NCBI GenBank assembly: GCA_963793335.1
Contig: CAWBZS010000016.1
Location: 62,001-126,000 of the forward strand
Length of the DNA stretch: 64,000 nucleotides
Source: Sva-07 sp963793335
GTDB lineage: Bacteria > Actinomycetota > Acidimicrobiia > Acidimicrobiales > Ilumatobacteraceae
Reading direction: 5' to 3'
Shown: in pieces, positions 43,067-51,890 of the stretch
How the letters are laid out: every line of letters begins with the position of its first letter
How positions within the stretch are numbered: position 1 is the stretch's first letter
Made by a program: the position numbers and the translations under genes
The notes under the pieces: model-generated
What the model saw: only the letters and a program-made list of their open reading frames with translations
Database searches by the model: none
What the model was told of the DNA's origin: nothing

Positions 43067-43450
43067 ATGACCGCCGCCATCCGCACCCGTCACAGCCACG
43101 ACTACCTCCGTGTCGAGCGTCGCCACGCCACGCCGGTCCGTCCGAACTATGCCGTCCGGCGGGCGATGGCCACCGTGGTCGCCGTGATCCTGATCGCCAC
43201 CGCCGCTGTTGCCGTGTCAGCGATGGTGGGTGCCGTCGTCGATGTCGGGGGCCGGCCTGCCGCTGCCTCCGACATCGACACGAGCACGTCGGGCGCCGAG
43301 CGTCATCACGTGGCCAAGCCTGGCGACACGCTGTGGTCCGTCGCCAACAGCTACCGCGGTGAGATCGCTCGCGATCGCTACCTCGACGCCCTCATCTCGC
43401 TCAACGGGGGCACACGCATTCAAGCTGGTCAGGCGATCCGGCTTCCCTGA
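43067..43450 (+). CDS. LysM-domain membrane protein, probable SOS cell-division inhibitor
   Basis: The 127-residue protein has a cytoplasmic basic N-terminus, one membrane span (about 33-58) and an external LysM domain (about 80-127: HHVAKPGDTLWSVANSY, ending GQAIRLP). The position divergent from lexA and next to nrdR, with an SOS box, matches the mycobacterial Rv2719c/ChiZ and corynebacterial DivS locus, and functional analogy to YneA of Bacillus. It would hold division while DNA damage is repaired. The identity is inferred from context and architecture. Confidence 0.78.
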   Translation: MTAAIRTRHSHDYLRVERRHATPVRPNYAVRRAMATVVAVILIATAAVAVSAMVGAVVDVGGRPAAASDIDTSTSGAERHHVAKPGDTLWSVANSYRGEIARDRYLDALISLNGGTRIQAGQAIRLP

Positions 43451-43486
43451 GCTGGCCTCTGCCGGCGACACCATGTCCTCGAGCGG

Positions 43487-43492
43487 TAACGT
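43487..43492 (+). promoter_or_regulatory. Candidate -10 element (TAACGT) for nrdR
   Basis: TAACGT ends 6 nt before the nrdR GTG. Confidence 0.45.
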
Positions 43493-43498
43493 GCATGC

Positions 43499-43960
43499 GT
43501 GCTCTGCCCCGCCTGTCGCGCCGATGACACCAAGGTGGTCGACTCCCGGATCGCCGAGGAGGGCAGCGCCATCCGGAGGCGGCGCGAGTGTCTGTCGTGT
43601 TCGCAGCGCTTCACCACCTTCGAGCGCGTCGATCACGCCCCACTCACCGTGGTGAAGTCGCACGGTGGTACCGAGCCGTTCGATCGGAGCAAGCTGATCG
43701 GGGGGCTGCGAGCGGCGACGAAGGGCCGCAACGTGACCGACGACCAGCTGCGGACGCTGATCGGCGCCGTCGAGGAGTCGATGCGACTGCTCGGCCCCAC
43801 GGTGAACAGCGCCAGCATCGGCGTCGCCGTGCTCGAACAGCTCCGGCGCGTCGACGACGTCGCGTACCTCCGGTTCGCCAGCGTCTACAAGGACTTCGAT
43901 GCGGCGGCTGACTTCCACCGAGAGCTCGAGCTGCTCGAGAAGTCAGCTGCGACGCCGTAG
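43499..43960 (+). CDS. nrdR: Transcriptional repressor NrdR
   Basis: NrdR represses ribonucleotide reductase genes by sensing dATP/ATP. The 153-residue protein begins MLCPACRADDTKVVDSR, a zinc ribbon completed by CLSCSQRFTTFE, followed by the ATP-cone domain (VVKSHGGTEPFDRSKLIGGLRAA). It is the probable regulator of nrdJ about 1 kb downstream. GTG start; the 3' end overlaps the convergent RibD-like gene by 18 bp. Confidence 0.95.
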   Translation: MLCPACRADDTKVVDSRIAEEGSAIRRRRECLSCSQRFTTFERVDHAPLTVVKSHGGTEPFDRSKLIGGLRAATKGRNVTDDQLRTLIGAVEESMRLLGPTVNSASIGVAVLEQLRRVDDVAYLRFASVYKDFDAAADFHRELELLEKSAATP

Positions 43961-44632
43961 CCAACGGGTGTACAGGAACGACTCGTCGTCGATCGCCATC
44001 TGGGCCACGTCGAAGCGGCGAGTGATCGGCTGAGCGCCGCTGGTGACGCGGGGGCCGTCCGCCCCGACGACGGCGGGCGACGTGGTGAGATTCACTTCGT
44101 CGATCACGTCAGCGTCGAACAGGGCGCCGTTCAACGACGCCCCTCCTTCGGCCTGCACGAAGCGGCATTGCTCGACCAGGTCGGCGATCTGCTCGATGAT
44201 CTGGGCGAAGTCGATCTGCTCGGAGCCGGCGCGCAGCACGTCGATGCCCGCCGGCACGTCGAAGTTGCTCGACTCGGTCGTGATCACGAACCCGGCGCCG
44301 CTGGTGAAGATGTCGCTGGTGAAGTCGAGCCGGCCAGACCTGGTGACCACGCCCATTCGCTGCCCGTCTTTTCGGGGGGCGCCGTAGCCCTCGTCGCGGA
44401 CCGTGCCGGCGGCGACCACGATCACGTCCGCAATCTGGCGCAGCCGGGCGAGGACGGCACTGTCGGTCGGACTGGACAACTGCCCGGACGTGCCGCCGAC
44501 CGCAATCGAGCCGTCGATCGATGCCACCATGCACAGCCCGACCCACGGCCGCTCCGTCGGTGATCCGAGTGGAGTGGCGTAGGCGACATCGACATCGATC
44601 TCGTCGGTTGGCTCGGGGAACAGGCGGCGCAT
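43943..44632 (-). CDS. RibD C-terminal/dihydrofolate-reductase-like pyrimidine reductase family protein
   Basis: The 230-residue protein follows the RibD C-terminal reductase fold: RPWVGLCMVASIDGSIAVGGTSGQLSS, ADVIVVAAGTVRDEGYGAP, and CRFVQAEGGASLNGALFDADVIDEVNLTTSP. Such enzymes reduce the ribosylamino-pyrimidine of riboflavin synthesis or related compounds with NADPH. No deaminase half is present. The start is at ATG 44632; another in-frame ATG is 24 nt upstream. Large regulatory-looking gap follows on the nrdJ side. Confidence 0.82.
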   Translation of the reverse strand: MRRLFPEPTDEIDVDVAYATPLGSPTERPWVGLCMVASIDGSIAVGGTSGQLSSPTDSAVLARLRQIADVIVVAAGTVRDEGYGAPRKDGQRMGVVTRSGRLDFTSDIFTSGAGFVITTESSNFDVPAGIDVLRAGSEQIDFAQIIEQIADLVEQCRFVQAEGGASLNGALFDADVIDEVNLTTSPAVVGADGPRVTSGAQPITRRFDVAQMAIDDESFLYTRWLRRRS

Positions 44633-44977
44633 CGCTCCATCATGGCGTCCGGGCATCGTGCGTGCACGACCGCGCTGCGGGCTGTGGACAACCACGAGTT
44701 GTTCACCCTGTGTCCACACTGGATCGGCGGAAATTCACATGGTTATCCCTCTATCGCCACACAGGGTCGTCTCTCTAGGGTGCCCTGCACTGCCGACTGT
44801 GGTGCGATGCACGGACAAGAAGGTGGATGCCGACGACCCATTCGGGTCGACACCGACGGTGTCCGCTTGGGGAGCTCCCTCGACCTGTGCCTCGTACCCG
44901 GTCGGTGGCTCACGGGCCTGGCTGGAGTGACGACATCGCTGTAGTTTGGATCGCCCACGCTTCCCGGAGGATTGCGC
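44633..44977. other. 345-bp gene-free interval upstream of nrdJ
   Basis: The interval between the RibD-like start and the nrdJ start holds no convincing gene. Three DnaA-box-like 9-mers lie at 44683-44718, a possible -10 TAGTTT at 44942-44947, and GGAGG at 44966-44970 as the nrdJ ribosome-binding site. A 63-codon frame from 44739 looks accidental. I could not find a clear NrdR box or a cobalamin riboswitch by eye. Confidence 0.55.
44683..44718. promoter_or_regulatory. Cluster of DnaA-box-like sequences
   Basis: TGTGGACAA (44683-44691, reverse) is an exact complement of TTGTCCACA; GTGTCCACA (44710-44718, forward) differs at one position and TTGTTCACC (44699-44707) at two. TGTGGACA and TGTCCACA also form an inverted repeat. 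Confidence 0.45.
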
Positions 44978-47785
44978 ATGTCGCTTGCACCAGATCGCCT
45001 CGCCGACGCCGTCATCGGCATCAATCGACTGTTCACGTCGACGGGCGTCGACCCGTACGACGAGATCGTGTGGGAGCGCCGCGACGCCCGGCTCACCAAT
45101 TGGCTCGATGGGTCGGTTGCCTTCGAACAGCTCGGTGTCGAGTTTCCGACCACCTGGTCGTTGAACGCCTCGAACATCGTGACCCAGAAGTACTTCCGAG
45201 GAACGCTCGGCACCGACGCGCGTGAACGGTCGCTGAAGCAGGTCGTCGACCGAATCGTCGACACCATTACCGAGTGGGGCCTCGCCGACGGCTACTTCGA
45301 GCCCGACGAGGCCGAGGCATTCCGTGCCGAGCTGAAGTACATCCTCGTCACCCAGCGCGCTGCGTTCAACAGTCCGGTGTGGTTCAACATCGGTGTGGCC
45401 GCTGTGCCGCAGCAGGCGAGCGTGTGCTTCATTCTCGCCGTCGACGACGAGATGCCGTCGATTCTCAACTGGTATCGCGAGGAGGGGTTGATCTTCAAGG
45501 GCGGCTCGGGCGCTGGGGTGAACCTGTCGCGGATCCGGTCGTCGGCCGAGCTGCTCGAGGGTGGCGGCACGGCGTCCGGTCCCGTCAGCTTCATGCGGGG
45601 AGCGGACGCCTCGGCGGGCACGATCAAATCGGGTGGCAAGACGCGCCGAGCCGCGAAGATGGTGATTCTCGACGCTGAGCATCCCGACATCGAGCAGTTC
45701 GTCTGGACCAAGGCGATCGAGGAACGCAAGGCCCGGGTGCTCGCCGACGCCGGCTTCGACATGGGCCTCGACGGTGTCGATTCGTTCTCGGTGCAGTACC
45801 AGAACGCGAACAACTCGGTCAGGGTCAGCGACGACTTCATGCGCGCCGTCGTCGACGACGGCGAGTGGGATCTCACGGCCGTGACGACCGGTGAGGTGCT
45901 CCGAACGGTCAAGGCGCGCCAGCTGTGGCGTGAGATCGCCGAGGCTGCGTGGGAGTGTGCCGATCCCGGTCTTCAGTTCGACACCACGATCAACCGCTGG
46001 CACACCGCTCCCAACCACGGCCGCATCACCGCCAGCAACCCGTGCAGCGAGTACTTCCACGTCGACAACTCGGCGTGCAACCTCGCCTCGATCAACCTGC
46101 TCAAGTATCTGCAGGACGATGGAGGGTTCGACATCGGTGCGTTCACACACACGGTCGACGTCGTGTTCACGGCGCAGGAGATCCTGGTCGGGCGAGCGGA
46201 CTACCCGACCGAGCTGATCGGCGACACGACCCGCGCGTTGCGCCAGCTCGGGCTGGGCTATGCGAATCTCGGAGCGCTGTTGATGGCGCTCGGGCTGCCC
46301 TACGACTCCGACGACGGCCGGGCCTGGGCGGCAGCGGTCACCTCGCTGATGACCGGGTCGGCGTACGCCGCAAGTGCCCGGATGGCGTCACGGGTCGGGC
46401 CGTTCGACGGATTCGCCGACGACACCGACGCCATGTTGCGTGTGCTCGAGATGCACCGAGACGCCAACACACGACTCGCCGATCATCCGGCGGTCCCCGA
46501 CGACCTGGTTGCGGCCGCGGCCGCCACCTGGGCCCGAGCGCTCGACGATGCGCACCGCCACGGGGTGCGCAACAGCCAGGCCACCGTCCTCGCGCCAACG
46601 GGCACGATCGGCCTCGCGATGGACTGCGACACCACGGGTATCGAGCCCGATCTGGCGCTGGTCAAGACCAAGAAGCTGGTCGGCGGCACCACGATGTCGA
46701 TCGTCAACCAGACGATCCCACGAGCGCTGCGCCGGCTTGGGTACCGCCCGGAGCAGGTCGACGACATCATCGGCCACATCGACGAGCACATGTCGGCGAT
46801 CGGCGCTCCGCACCTTGCTGCCGAGCACCTCGCAGTGTTCGCGTGCTCGATGGGGGACAACACCATTCACTACGAGGGGCACATCCGCATGATGGGTGCG
46901 GTGCAACCGTTCCTGTCCGGTGGCATCTCCAAGACGGCCAACATGCCCGAGCACGTCACGGTGGACGACGTCGAGGGGTTGCACATGCTCGCATGGGAGC
47001 TCGGGCTGAAGTCGGTGGCGATCTACCGCGACAACTGCAAGCTCGGGCAACCGCTGTCGTCGACCAAAGCGGCAGCGACCGAGGACCCGAGCCAGGGCGA
47101 TGCGGGGGCTGCCGTCGAGGCGGGAATCAAGGAGGTCATCGAGCGCGTCGTGCACCAGCCGGTGCGTCAGCGGATGCCGAGAACGCGCCGGGGACGGACC
47201 TTCGAGTTCCGTGTGGCCGACTGCAAGGGGTTTGCCACGATCGGCGAGTACGACAGCGGTCAGCCGGGCGAAATCTTCCTGACCGTCTCGAAGCAGGGCT
47301 CGACGATGGCGGGGGTGATGGATGCGTTCGCGAAGTCGATCAGCTACGGACTCCAGTACGGCGTGCCGCTCCGGGCGTTCGTCGAGGCGTTCACCAACAT
47401 GCGTTTCGAGCCAGCGGGGATGACCGACGACCCCGACATCCGATTCGCCTCGTCGATCATGGATTACCTGTTCCGTCGCCTGGCGATCGAGTACATGACC
47501 TACGACGAGCGCGCAGAATTGGGGATCTTCACCGTCGACGAGCGACTGCAGCCAACCCTGCCGGGCCTGGAGGAGGCGGTGTTCGAGACCAGTCAGGGTT
47601 CCGAACTCGCTCCCGATCCCAAGTCGCCGGAGGCCCCGACCAGCCCGTCGCCCGCCGGCACGCCGATCCAGCAACCAGCGGCGACCAACGATGCGCCGAT
47701 GTGCATGCAGTGCGGTGTTGCAATGATGCGCGCCGGGAGTTGCTACGTGTGTGGCTCGTGCGGTTCCACCAGCGGCTGCTCGTAG
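44978..47785 (+). CDS. nrdJ: Vitamin B12-dependent (class II) ribonucleoside-diphosphate reductase
   Basis: NrdJ reduces ribonucleotides to deoxyribonucleotides with adenosylcobalamin. The 935-residue protein has LNASNIVTQKYFRG, GGSGAGVNLSRIRSS, NPCSEYFHVDNSACNLASINL-type active-site segments (in parts) and ATVLAPTGTIGLAMDCDTTGIEP. The C-terminus is cysteine-rich (CMQCGVAMMRAGSCYVC, then CGSTSGCS), probably a redox or zinc-binding tail. GGAGG lies 7 nt before ATG 44978. The nearby nrdR is the expected regulator. No intein is present. Confidence 0.93.
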   Translation: MSLAPDRLADAVIGINRLFTSTGVDPYDEIVWERRDARLTNWLDGSVAFEQLGVEFPTTWSLNASNIVTQKYFRGTLGTDARERSLKQVVDRIVDTITEWGLADGYFEPDEAEAFRAELKYILVTQRAAFNSPVWFNIGVAAVPQQASVCFILAVDDEMPSILNWYREEGLIFKGGSGAGVNLSRIRSSAELLEGGGTASGPVSFMRGADASAGTIKSGGKTRRAAKMVILDAEHPDIEQFVWTKAIEERKARVLADAGFDMGLDGVDSFSVQYQNANNSVRVSDDFMRAVVDDGEWDLTAVTTGEVLRTVKARQLWREIAEAAWECADPGLQFDTTINRWHTAPNHGRITASNPCSEYFHVDNSACNLASINLLKYLQDDGGFDIGAFTHTVDVVFTAQEILVGRADYPTELIGDTTRALRQLGLGYANLGALLMALGLPYDSDDGRAWAAAVTSLMTGSAYAASARMASRVGPFDGFADDTDAMLRVLEMHRDANTRLADHPAVPDDLVAAAAATWARALDDAHRHGVRNSQATVLAPTGTIGLAMDCDTTGIEPDLALVKTKKLVGGTTMSIVNQTIPRALRRLGYRPEQVDDIIGHIDEHMSAIGAPHLAAEHLAVFACSMGDNTIHYEGHIRMMGAVQPFLSGGISKTANMPEHVTVDDVEGLHMLAWELGLKSVAIYRDNCKLGQPLSSTKAAATEDPSQGDAGAAVEAGIKEVIERVVHQPVRQRMPRTRRGRTFEFRVADCKGFATIGEYDSGQPGEIFLTVSKQGSTMAGVMDAFAKSISYGLQYGVPLRAFVEAFTNMRFEPAGMTDDPDIRFASSIMDYLFRRLAIEYMTYDERAELGIFTVDERLQPTLPGLEEAVFETSQGSELAPDPKSPEAPTSPSPAGTPIQQPAATNDAPMCMQCGVAMMRAGSCYVCGSCGSTSGCS

Positions 47786-47794
47786 CCGAGGCAC

Positions 47795-47800
47795 TACGTT
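47795..47800 (+). promoter_or_regulatory. Candidate -10 element (TACGTT)
   Basis: TACGTT ends 7 nt before the ATG at 47808 and fixes that start. Confidence 0.45.
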
Positions 47801-47807
47801 GCGCTGC

Positions 47808-48593
47808 ATGGGTGGCGCGCTGATCCGATATCACGTCGACGGCAGGGTGGGGGTGGTCACGATCGACCGGCCCGAGAAGCGCAATGCGATGACGTACGCG
47901 ATGCTCGCTGAGTTCATCGAGACGATCGGCCGGGCGGACGACGATCCGGCCACGTCGGTGCTGGTGATCACCGGTGTTCCCGGAGCGTTCTGCGCTGGAA
48001 CCGATCTGGCCGACCTCGCCACTGTTCCCGGTGAGGTACGCGGCCTGCGGGGCGAGTCGGACGAGCGGCACAAATGGTGGCCGATCGCGCAGACGCGAAA
48101 GCCGACGATCGGAGCGATCGACGGACCCGCAGTCGGGATGGGTGCGGAGTTCTCGTCGCAATGCGACCTGCGCCTGGCCAGCACCGACGCACGATTCGCG
48201 TGGAATTTCGTGCACCGCGGCCTCGTCCCCGACACAGGTGCCGGTACCTGGCTGCTGCCGAGGATCATCGGACTGCAACCGGCGCTGCGATTGCTGTACA
48301 CCGGCGCGATGATCGACGCGACCGAGGCGTTGCGGCTCGGCTACGTCCTCGACGTGGTGCCGAGCGACGACCTGCTGCCGGCAGCGATGGAACTCGCCGG
48401 AACGATCGCCGCCGGTTCACCCCACAGCCTCGGCCTGATCAAGACGCTCGTTCACGAGGGCCTCACCGCGCCCGTTGGGGAGCACATGGAACGACACACC
48501 GCCGCGCTGGCGGCGTGCTTCAGGAGCGACGACCACCGAGAAGGTGTGGCTGCGTTCCTCGAGCGACGCCCCGCCGAGTTCACGGGCACCTGA
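47808..48593 (+). CDS. Enoyl-CoA hydratase/isomerase family protein
   Basis: A second crotonase-fold protein (261 residues). VVTIDRPEKRNAMTYAML is the N-terminal motif, VITGVPGAFCAGTDLADL the first oxyanion segment, TIGAIDGPAVGMGAEFSSQCDL the second. The downstream WNFVHRGLVPDTGAGTWLLPRIIG retains the Asp-x-Gly pattern typical of several subfamilies. Substrate unknown. It ends upstream of a 195-bp gap before the RND transporter. Confidence 0.88.
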   Translation: MGGALIRYHVDGRVGVVTIDRPEKRNAMTYAMLAEFIETIGRADDDPATSVLVITGVPGAFCAGTDLADLATVPGEVRGLRGESDERHKWWPIAQTRKPTIGAIDGPAVGMGAEFSSQCDLRLASTDARFAWNFVHRGLVPDTGAGTWLLPRIIGLQPALRLLYTGAMIDATEALRLGYVLDVVPSDDLLPAAMELAGTIAAGSPHSLGLIKTLVHEGLTAPVGEHMERHTAALAACFRSDDHREGVAAFLERRPAEFTGT

Positions 48594-48788
48594 CGAGAAC
48601 CGGCCACGTCCGGCCAACTCCGGCCGCGTGGCGCGTCCGCGTCACGCACGTCACGCTCGGCTGGTTTGATCGCCCGGATATCGTGCGTCATCCGAACCGG
48701 TGATGGCTCCGAACACTTCGAGAGCGTTGTGCGCTTCGCCGAATACGTGACGTCACCCCCCAACCTCGCCGTCGAGAAGAGTCCCCAC

Positions 48789-51477
48789 ATGCATGCCCCG
48801 CCCCCCAAGACGCCACGGCGCTCGGTCATCACGTCGATCGCGGTGTTTGCGACCACCAAGTGGAAGCTGACCGCAGCGTTCTTCGCGGTGGTGATGGTCG
48901 CCGGCTTGTCGGCGTTCACCTTCGGTCTCGATCGCGAGGGCTTCCCACCGATCAACACGCCGATCTCGGTCGTGGGTGGCACCTGGTTCGTCGACGACGC
49001 TGACGTCGTCGACGACGAGCTCGTCCGCCCATTCAAGGAGCAGTTCGAGACCGTCGACGGGGTCATTTCCGTCGACTCCGAGGCGCGCGCCAGCTCGTTC
49101 GCCATCATCGTCGAGTTCGAGTCCGACATCGACTCCACCACGGGCACCGCTCGCTTGGTCGATCTGGGCCTGGAGCCACCGGACGGGGCCGTCGTCGAAT
49201 ACAACGCGGTCAATGCCGCCAAGCTCGTCGGTCAATACGACGTGTTGGTGTCGATCGTTGGGCCGCCGGACTCCACGCCGGCCGACCTCGAGACACAGGC
49301 TGCTGCGCTCGCCGGGTACCTCGGGGCCGACTCGGCGATCGACGCCGCCGACGTCCGCAATCTCGTCACGACGTCGATCGACCCAGAGTCCGGAGCTGAG
49401 GAACAGCGCCTGACACGGTTCACTCGCGTCGCAACATCCAGCGACGGCTACGACGACGCCATTGCGATCGGCATCATCCGCTCCGACGACGCAGACCTCG
49501 ACGTCCTCGAGTTCAGCGACCGTCTCGGTGGGCTGCTCGGCAGCGACCAGGTGCCACTGGCCGATGAGTACGAGGCGTTCGTCACCGCCGACTTCGCCAC
49601 CGGTGTCAGCTCGCAACTCTCCTCGCTGACCACCAACCTGCTCACCGGACTGGCCGCAGTGTCGATCGTGAGTCTGATCCTGATCGGCTGGAGGGTTGCA
49701 TTGCTCACCGCCGGTTTCATGGGGTTGGTGACGATCGGTTCGCTCGCAGGGCTCTGGGGCGTCGGCTTCTCGCTCAACACGATCACGCTCTTCGGCCTGA
49801 TCCTCACGCTCGGCCTGATCGTCGACGATGCCATCGTGATCTCCGAGTCGATCGACGCGAACAAGGGCGAGAGCGACGAACCGGTCGGCGTGATCAAGGC
49901 GGCGATCGACCGGGTCGGCTCGGCATCGTTCGCGGGGACGCTCACCACCGTGGTCGTGTTCTCGCCCATGTTGTTCGTCGGCGGCATCCTGGGCGAGTTC
50001 ATCCGCCCGATCCCGACCACGGTGATCATCACGTTGCTGCTGTCGTTCCTGTTCTCGATCGTGTTCATCCCGACGGTGGCGCGGTGGTTCCTCGTGAACG
50101 ACCGGCCGGTGCGCAACCCGGTGGCACGCCTCGAGCGTCGACTGGCGCATGGCGCCGGTCGCCTCGCGGCCTACCCATCGGGCAACGGCGTCAAGGGCTG
50201 GGCGGCTGGCGGAGGCCTGGCGGCCTTCGCGCTCGCCATGGTGATGGTCGGCGGCTCGATCGCCGGCACACTCGGCTTCTCGATCTTCCCGGCGGGCAAG
50301 GACGCGGTTGCCATCGCGGTCAACACCGAGTTCCCGGCGGGGACCACCATCGAGGAATCACAAGCGATCGCCGACGACATCGATGCGGTGGTGCTCGACG
50401 TACTCGGAGACGATCTCGAACGGTCGCAGTACCTGCGAGGCAACGAGCGCCTCACCGAGACCTTCGTGGACCTCAGCCCGATCGGCGGCCGTCCCACGGC
50501 CCCAGAATTCGTGGAGCAGATCGAGGCGGGTGTCGCTGGTATCGACGGCGCACGTATCACCATTGCAGCGCAGGAGAACGGGCCGCCCGTGCTCGAGTTC
50601 CCTTTCGCAGCGCAGATCGCCGTCGATGACGACACCGCCGCCGCCGGCCAGGAGTTGGCGGTCGAGATCCGTGACGAGTTGCTCGGTCTCGAGCTGCAGG
50701 TCGGTGGCGACACGGTGACGATCCTCGATTCGATCGTGTCCACCGATGGGGTGGTCGCTCGCACCAACGGCGATCGCTACATCGAAGTGCGCGGCTCAGT
50801 ACGACAGCGACGAAGTCACCGGCAACCTCAATGCCACACAGGACTACCTCGAAGCGAACTACCCGCCAGCAGAGCTCGACGCGCGTGGTCTGGCACCCGA
50901 CGCCCTCGGGTTCGATTTCGGCCTCGAGTCGGACAACCAGGACGACTTTGCGTCGCTCGGAGTCGCCGGCCTGGTGGCGTTGTTGCTGATGCTGGTGGTG
51001 ATCACGGTGCAATTCCGGTCGCTGGCGCAGTCGTTGCTGATCTTCCTGGCCATCCCGTTCAGCTTCCTCGGCGTGTTCACGATCCTGTCGATCACCGGGA
51101 ACCCGCTGAGCTTCCTGGTCACGGTCGGGTTCATCGCGCTGATCGGCGTCGCGGTCAACAACACGATCCTGCTCGTCGACGCCGCGAACCGGGCCCGACG
51201 AGCGGGCAAGACCGCCGGGGAAGCGATCCAGGAGGCGATCACACGACGGTTCCGTCCGCTCATCGCGACCACCTTGACCACCGTGGTGGGCCTGCTGCCG
51301 CTCGCACTGAGCGACCCGTTCTGGGAGGCGCTCGGCTTCACCCTCATCGGTGGGCTCGTCAGCTCGACGTTCTTCGTGCTCCTGACGTTCCCGGCGTTCT
51401 ACCTGGCGATGGAGGGTGTCCGTACACCCGTGCGGAACCTCGGACGCCGCGTGCTGAAGCGGCCGCAGATCACCTGA
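48789..51477 (+). pseudogene. RND-superfamily (AcrB-type) transporter, split by a +1 frameshift
   Basis: The intact protein would have about 895 residues with twelve membrane helices: one near the N-terminus (KWKLTAAFFAVVMVAGLSAF), a large periplasmic loop, and helices with GLILTLGLIVDDAIVISESI. Frame 1 runs from ATG 48789 to GDRYIEVR; the rest (AQYDSDEVTGNLNATQDY, then a second set of helices with PLSFLVTVGFIALIGVAVNNTILLVDAANRARR) lies one base on. An extra base near 50793 explains the break. The transported compound is unknown. Confidence 0.8.
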
Positions 51478-51495
51478 CGTCTCGCGCCTCGACGG

Positions 51496-51501
51496 TACGG
51501 T
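51496..51501 (+). promoter_or_regulatory. Candidate -10 element (TACGGT)
   Basis: TACGGT ends 6 nt before the ATG at 51508. Confidence 0.45.
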
Positions 51502-51507
51502 GAAGCA

Positions 51508-51768
51508 ATGGAGTCGTTCACGGATGACGAACTCGCCGAACTGGCCTTGGCCGCCGACCCCGACGCTCCACTCGACGACGATGCGGTTCCGTTCGGTCAA
51601 CCGGAAGACGGCGCTGGATTGTTGCCCGAGTGGTACATGCCGGCGCCAGCGTCAGTGCAGCGGACACGGCCGCGTGTGGTGATGGTGTCGGCGATCATCG
51701 CCTCGCTGATCATCGTGAACGGTGCCGGCCTCTGCGTCACCTACGGCTTCCCTGAGATCGCTTGGTGA
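51508..51768 (+). CDS. Small tail-anchored-like membrane protein (86 residues)
   Basis: An acidic N-terminal stretch (ESFTDDELAELALAADPDAPLDDDAV) is followed by a WYMPAP segment, a basic RTRPR and a hydrophobic helix (about residues 57-78, VVMVSAIIASLIIVNGAGLCV). I do not recognise it. It is separated by 30 bp from the RND gene and by 122 bp from the helicase. It has its own candidate promoter and may be a small accessory protein of unknown role. Confidence 0.6.
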   Translation: MESFTDDELAELALAADPDAPLDDDAVPFGQPEDGAGLLPEWYMPAPASVQRTRPRVVMVSAIIASLIIVNGAGLCVTYGFPEIAW

Positions 51769-51877
51769 GCGCCGACGCTCGCGCGGTGTGCAGCCCGACG
51801 TGACCAGTCGCTGAGCGATGGATCAGGGGCGCGAACTCGCCCGATCGAACATGTGTGCGATGCAGGGGGTGGTTCGC

Positions 51878-51883
51878 TAAGGT
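51878..51883 (+). promoter_or_regulatory. Candidate -10 element (TAAGGT) for the UvrD2-like gene
   Basis: TAAGGT ends 7 nt before the ATG at 51891. Upstream, GAACATGTGTGC (51847-51858) is one base away from the GAAC-N4-GTTC SOS pattern. Confidence 0.4.
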
Positions 51884-51890
51884 CATCTCG

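Noticed and set aside
44739..44930. 63-codon open frame upstream of nrdJ
   Set aside because: No start signal, no family resemblance, and random-looking composition in a regulatory interval.
44633..44977. Cobalamin riboswitch upstream of the B12-dependent nrdJ
   Set aside because: I could not find the B12-box or the conserved core by eye; a covariance-model search would settle it.
44700..44977. NrdR box pair before nrdJ
   Set aside because: No convincing ACAC-type 16-bp palindromes were seen, although NrdR control is expected from the neighbouring nrdR.
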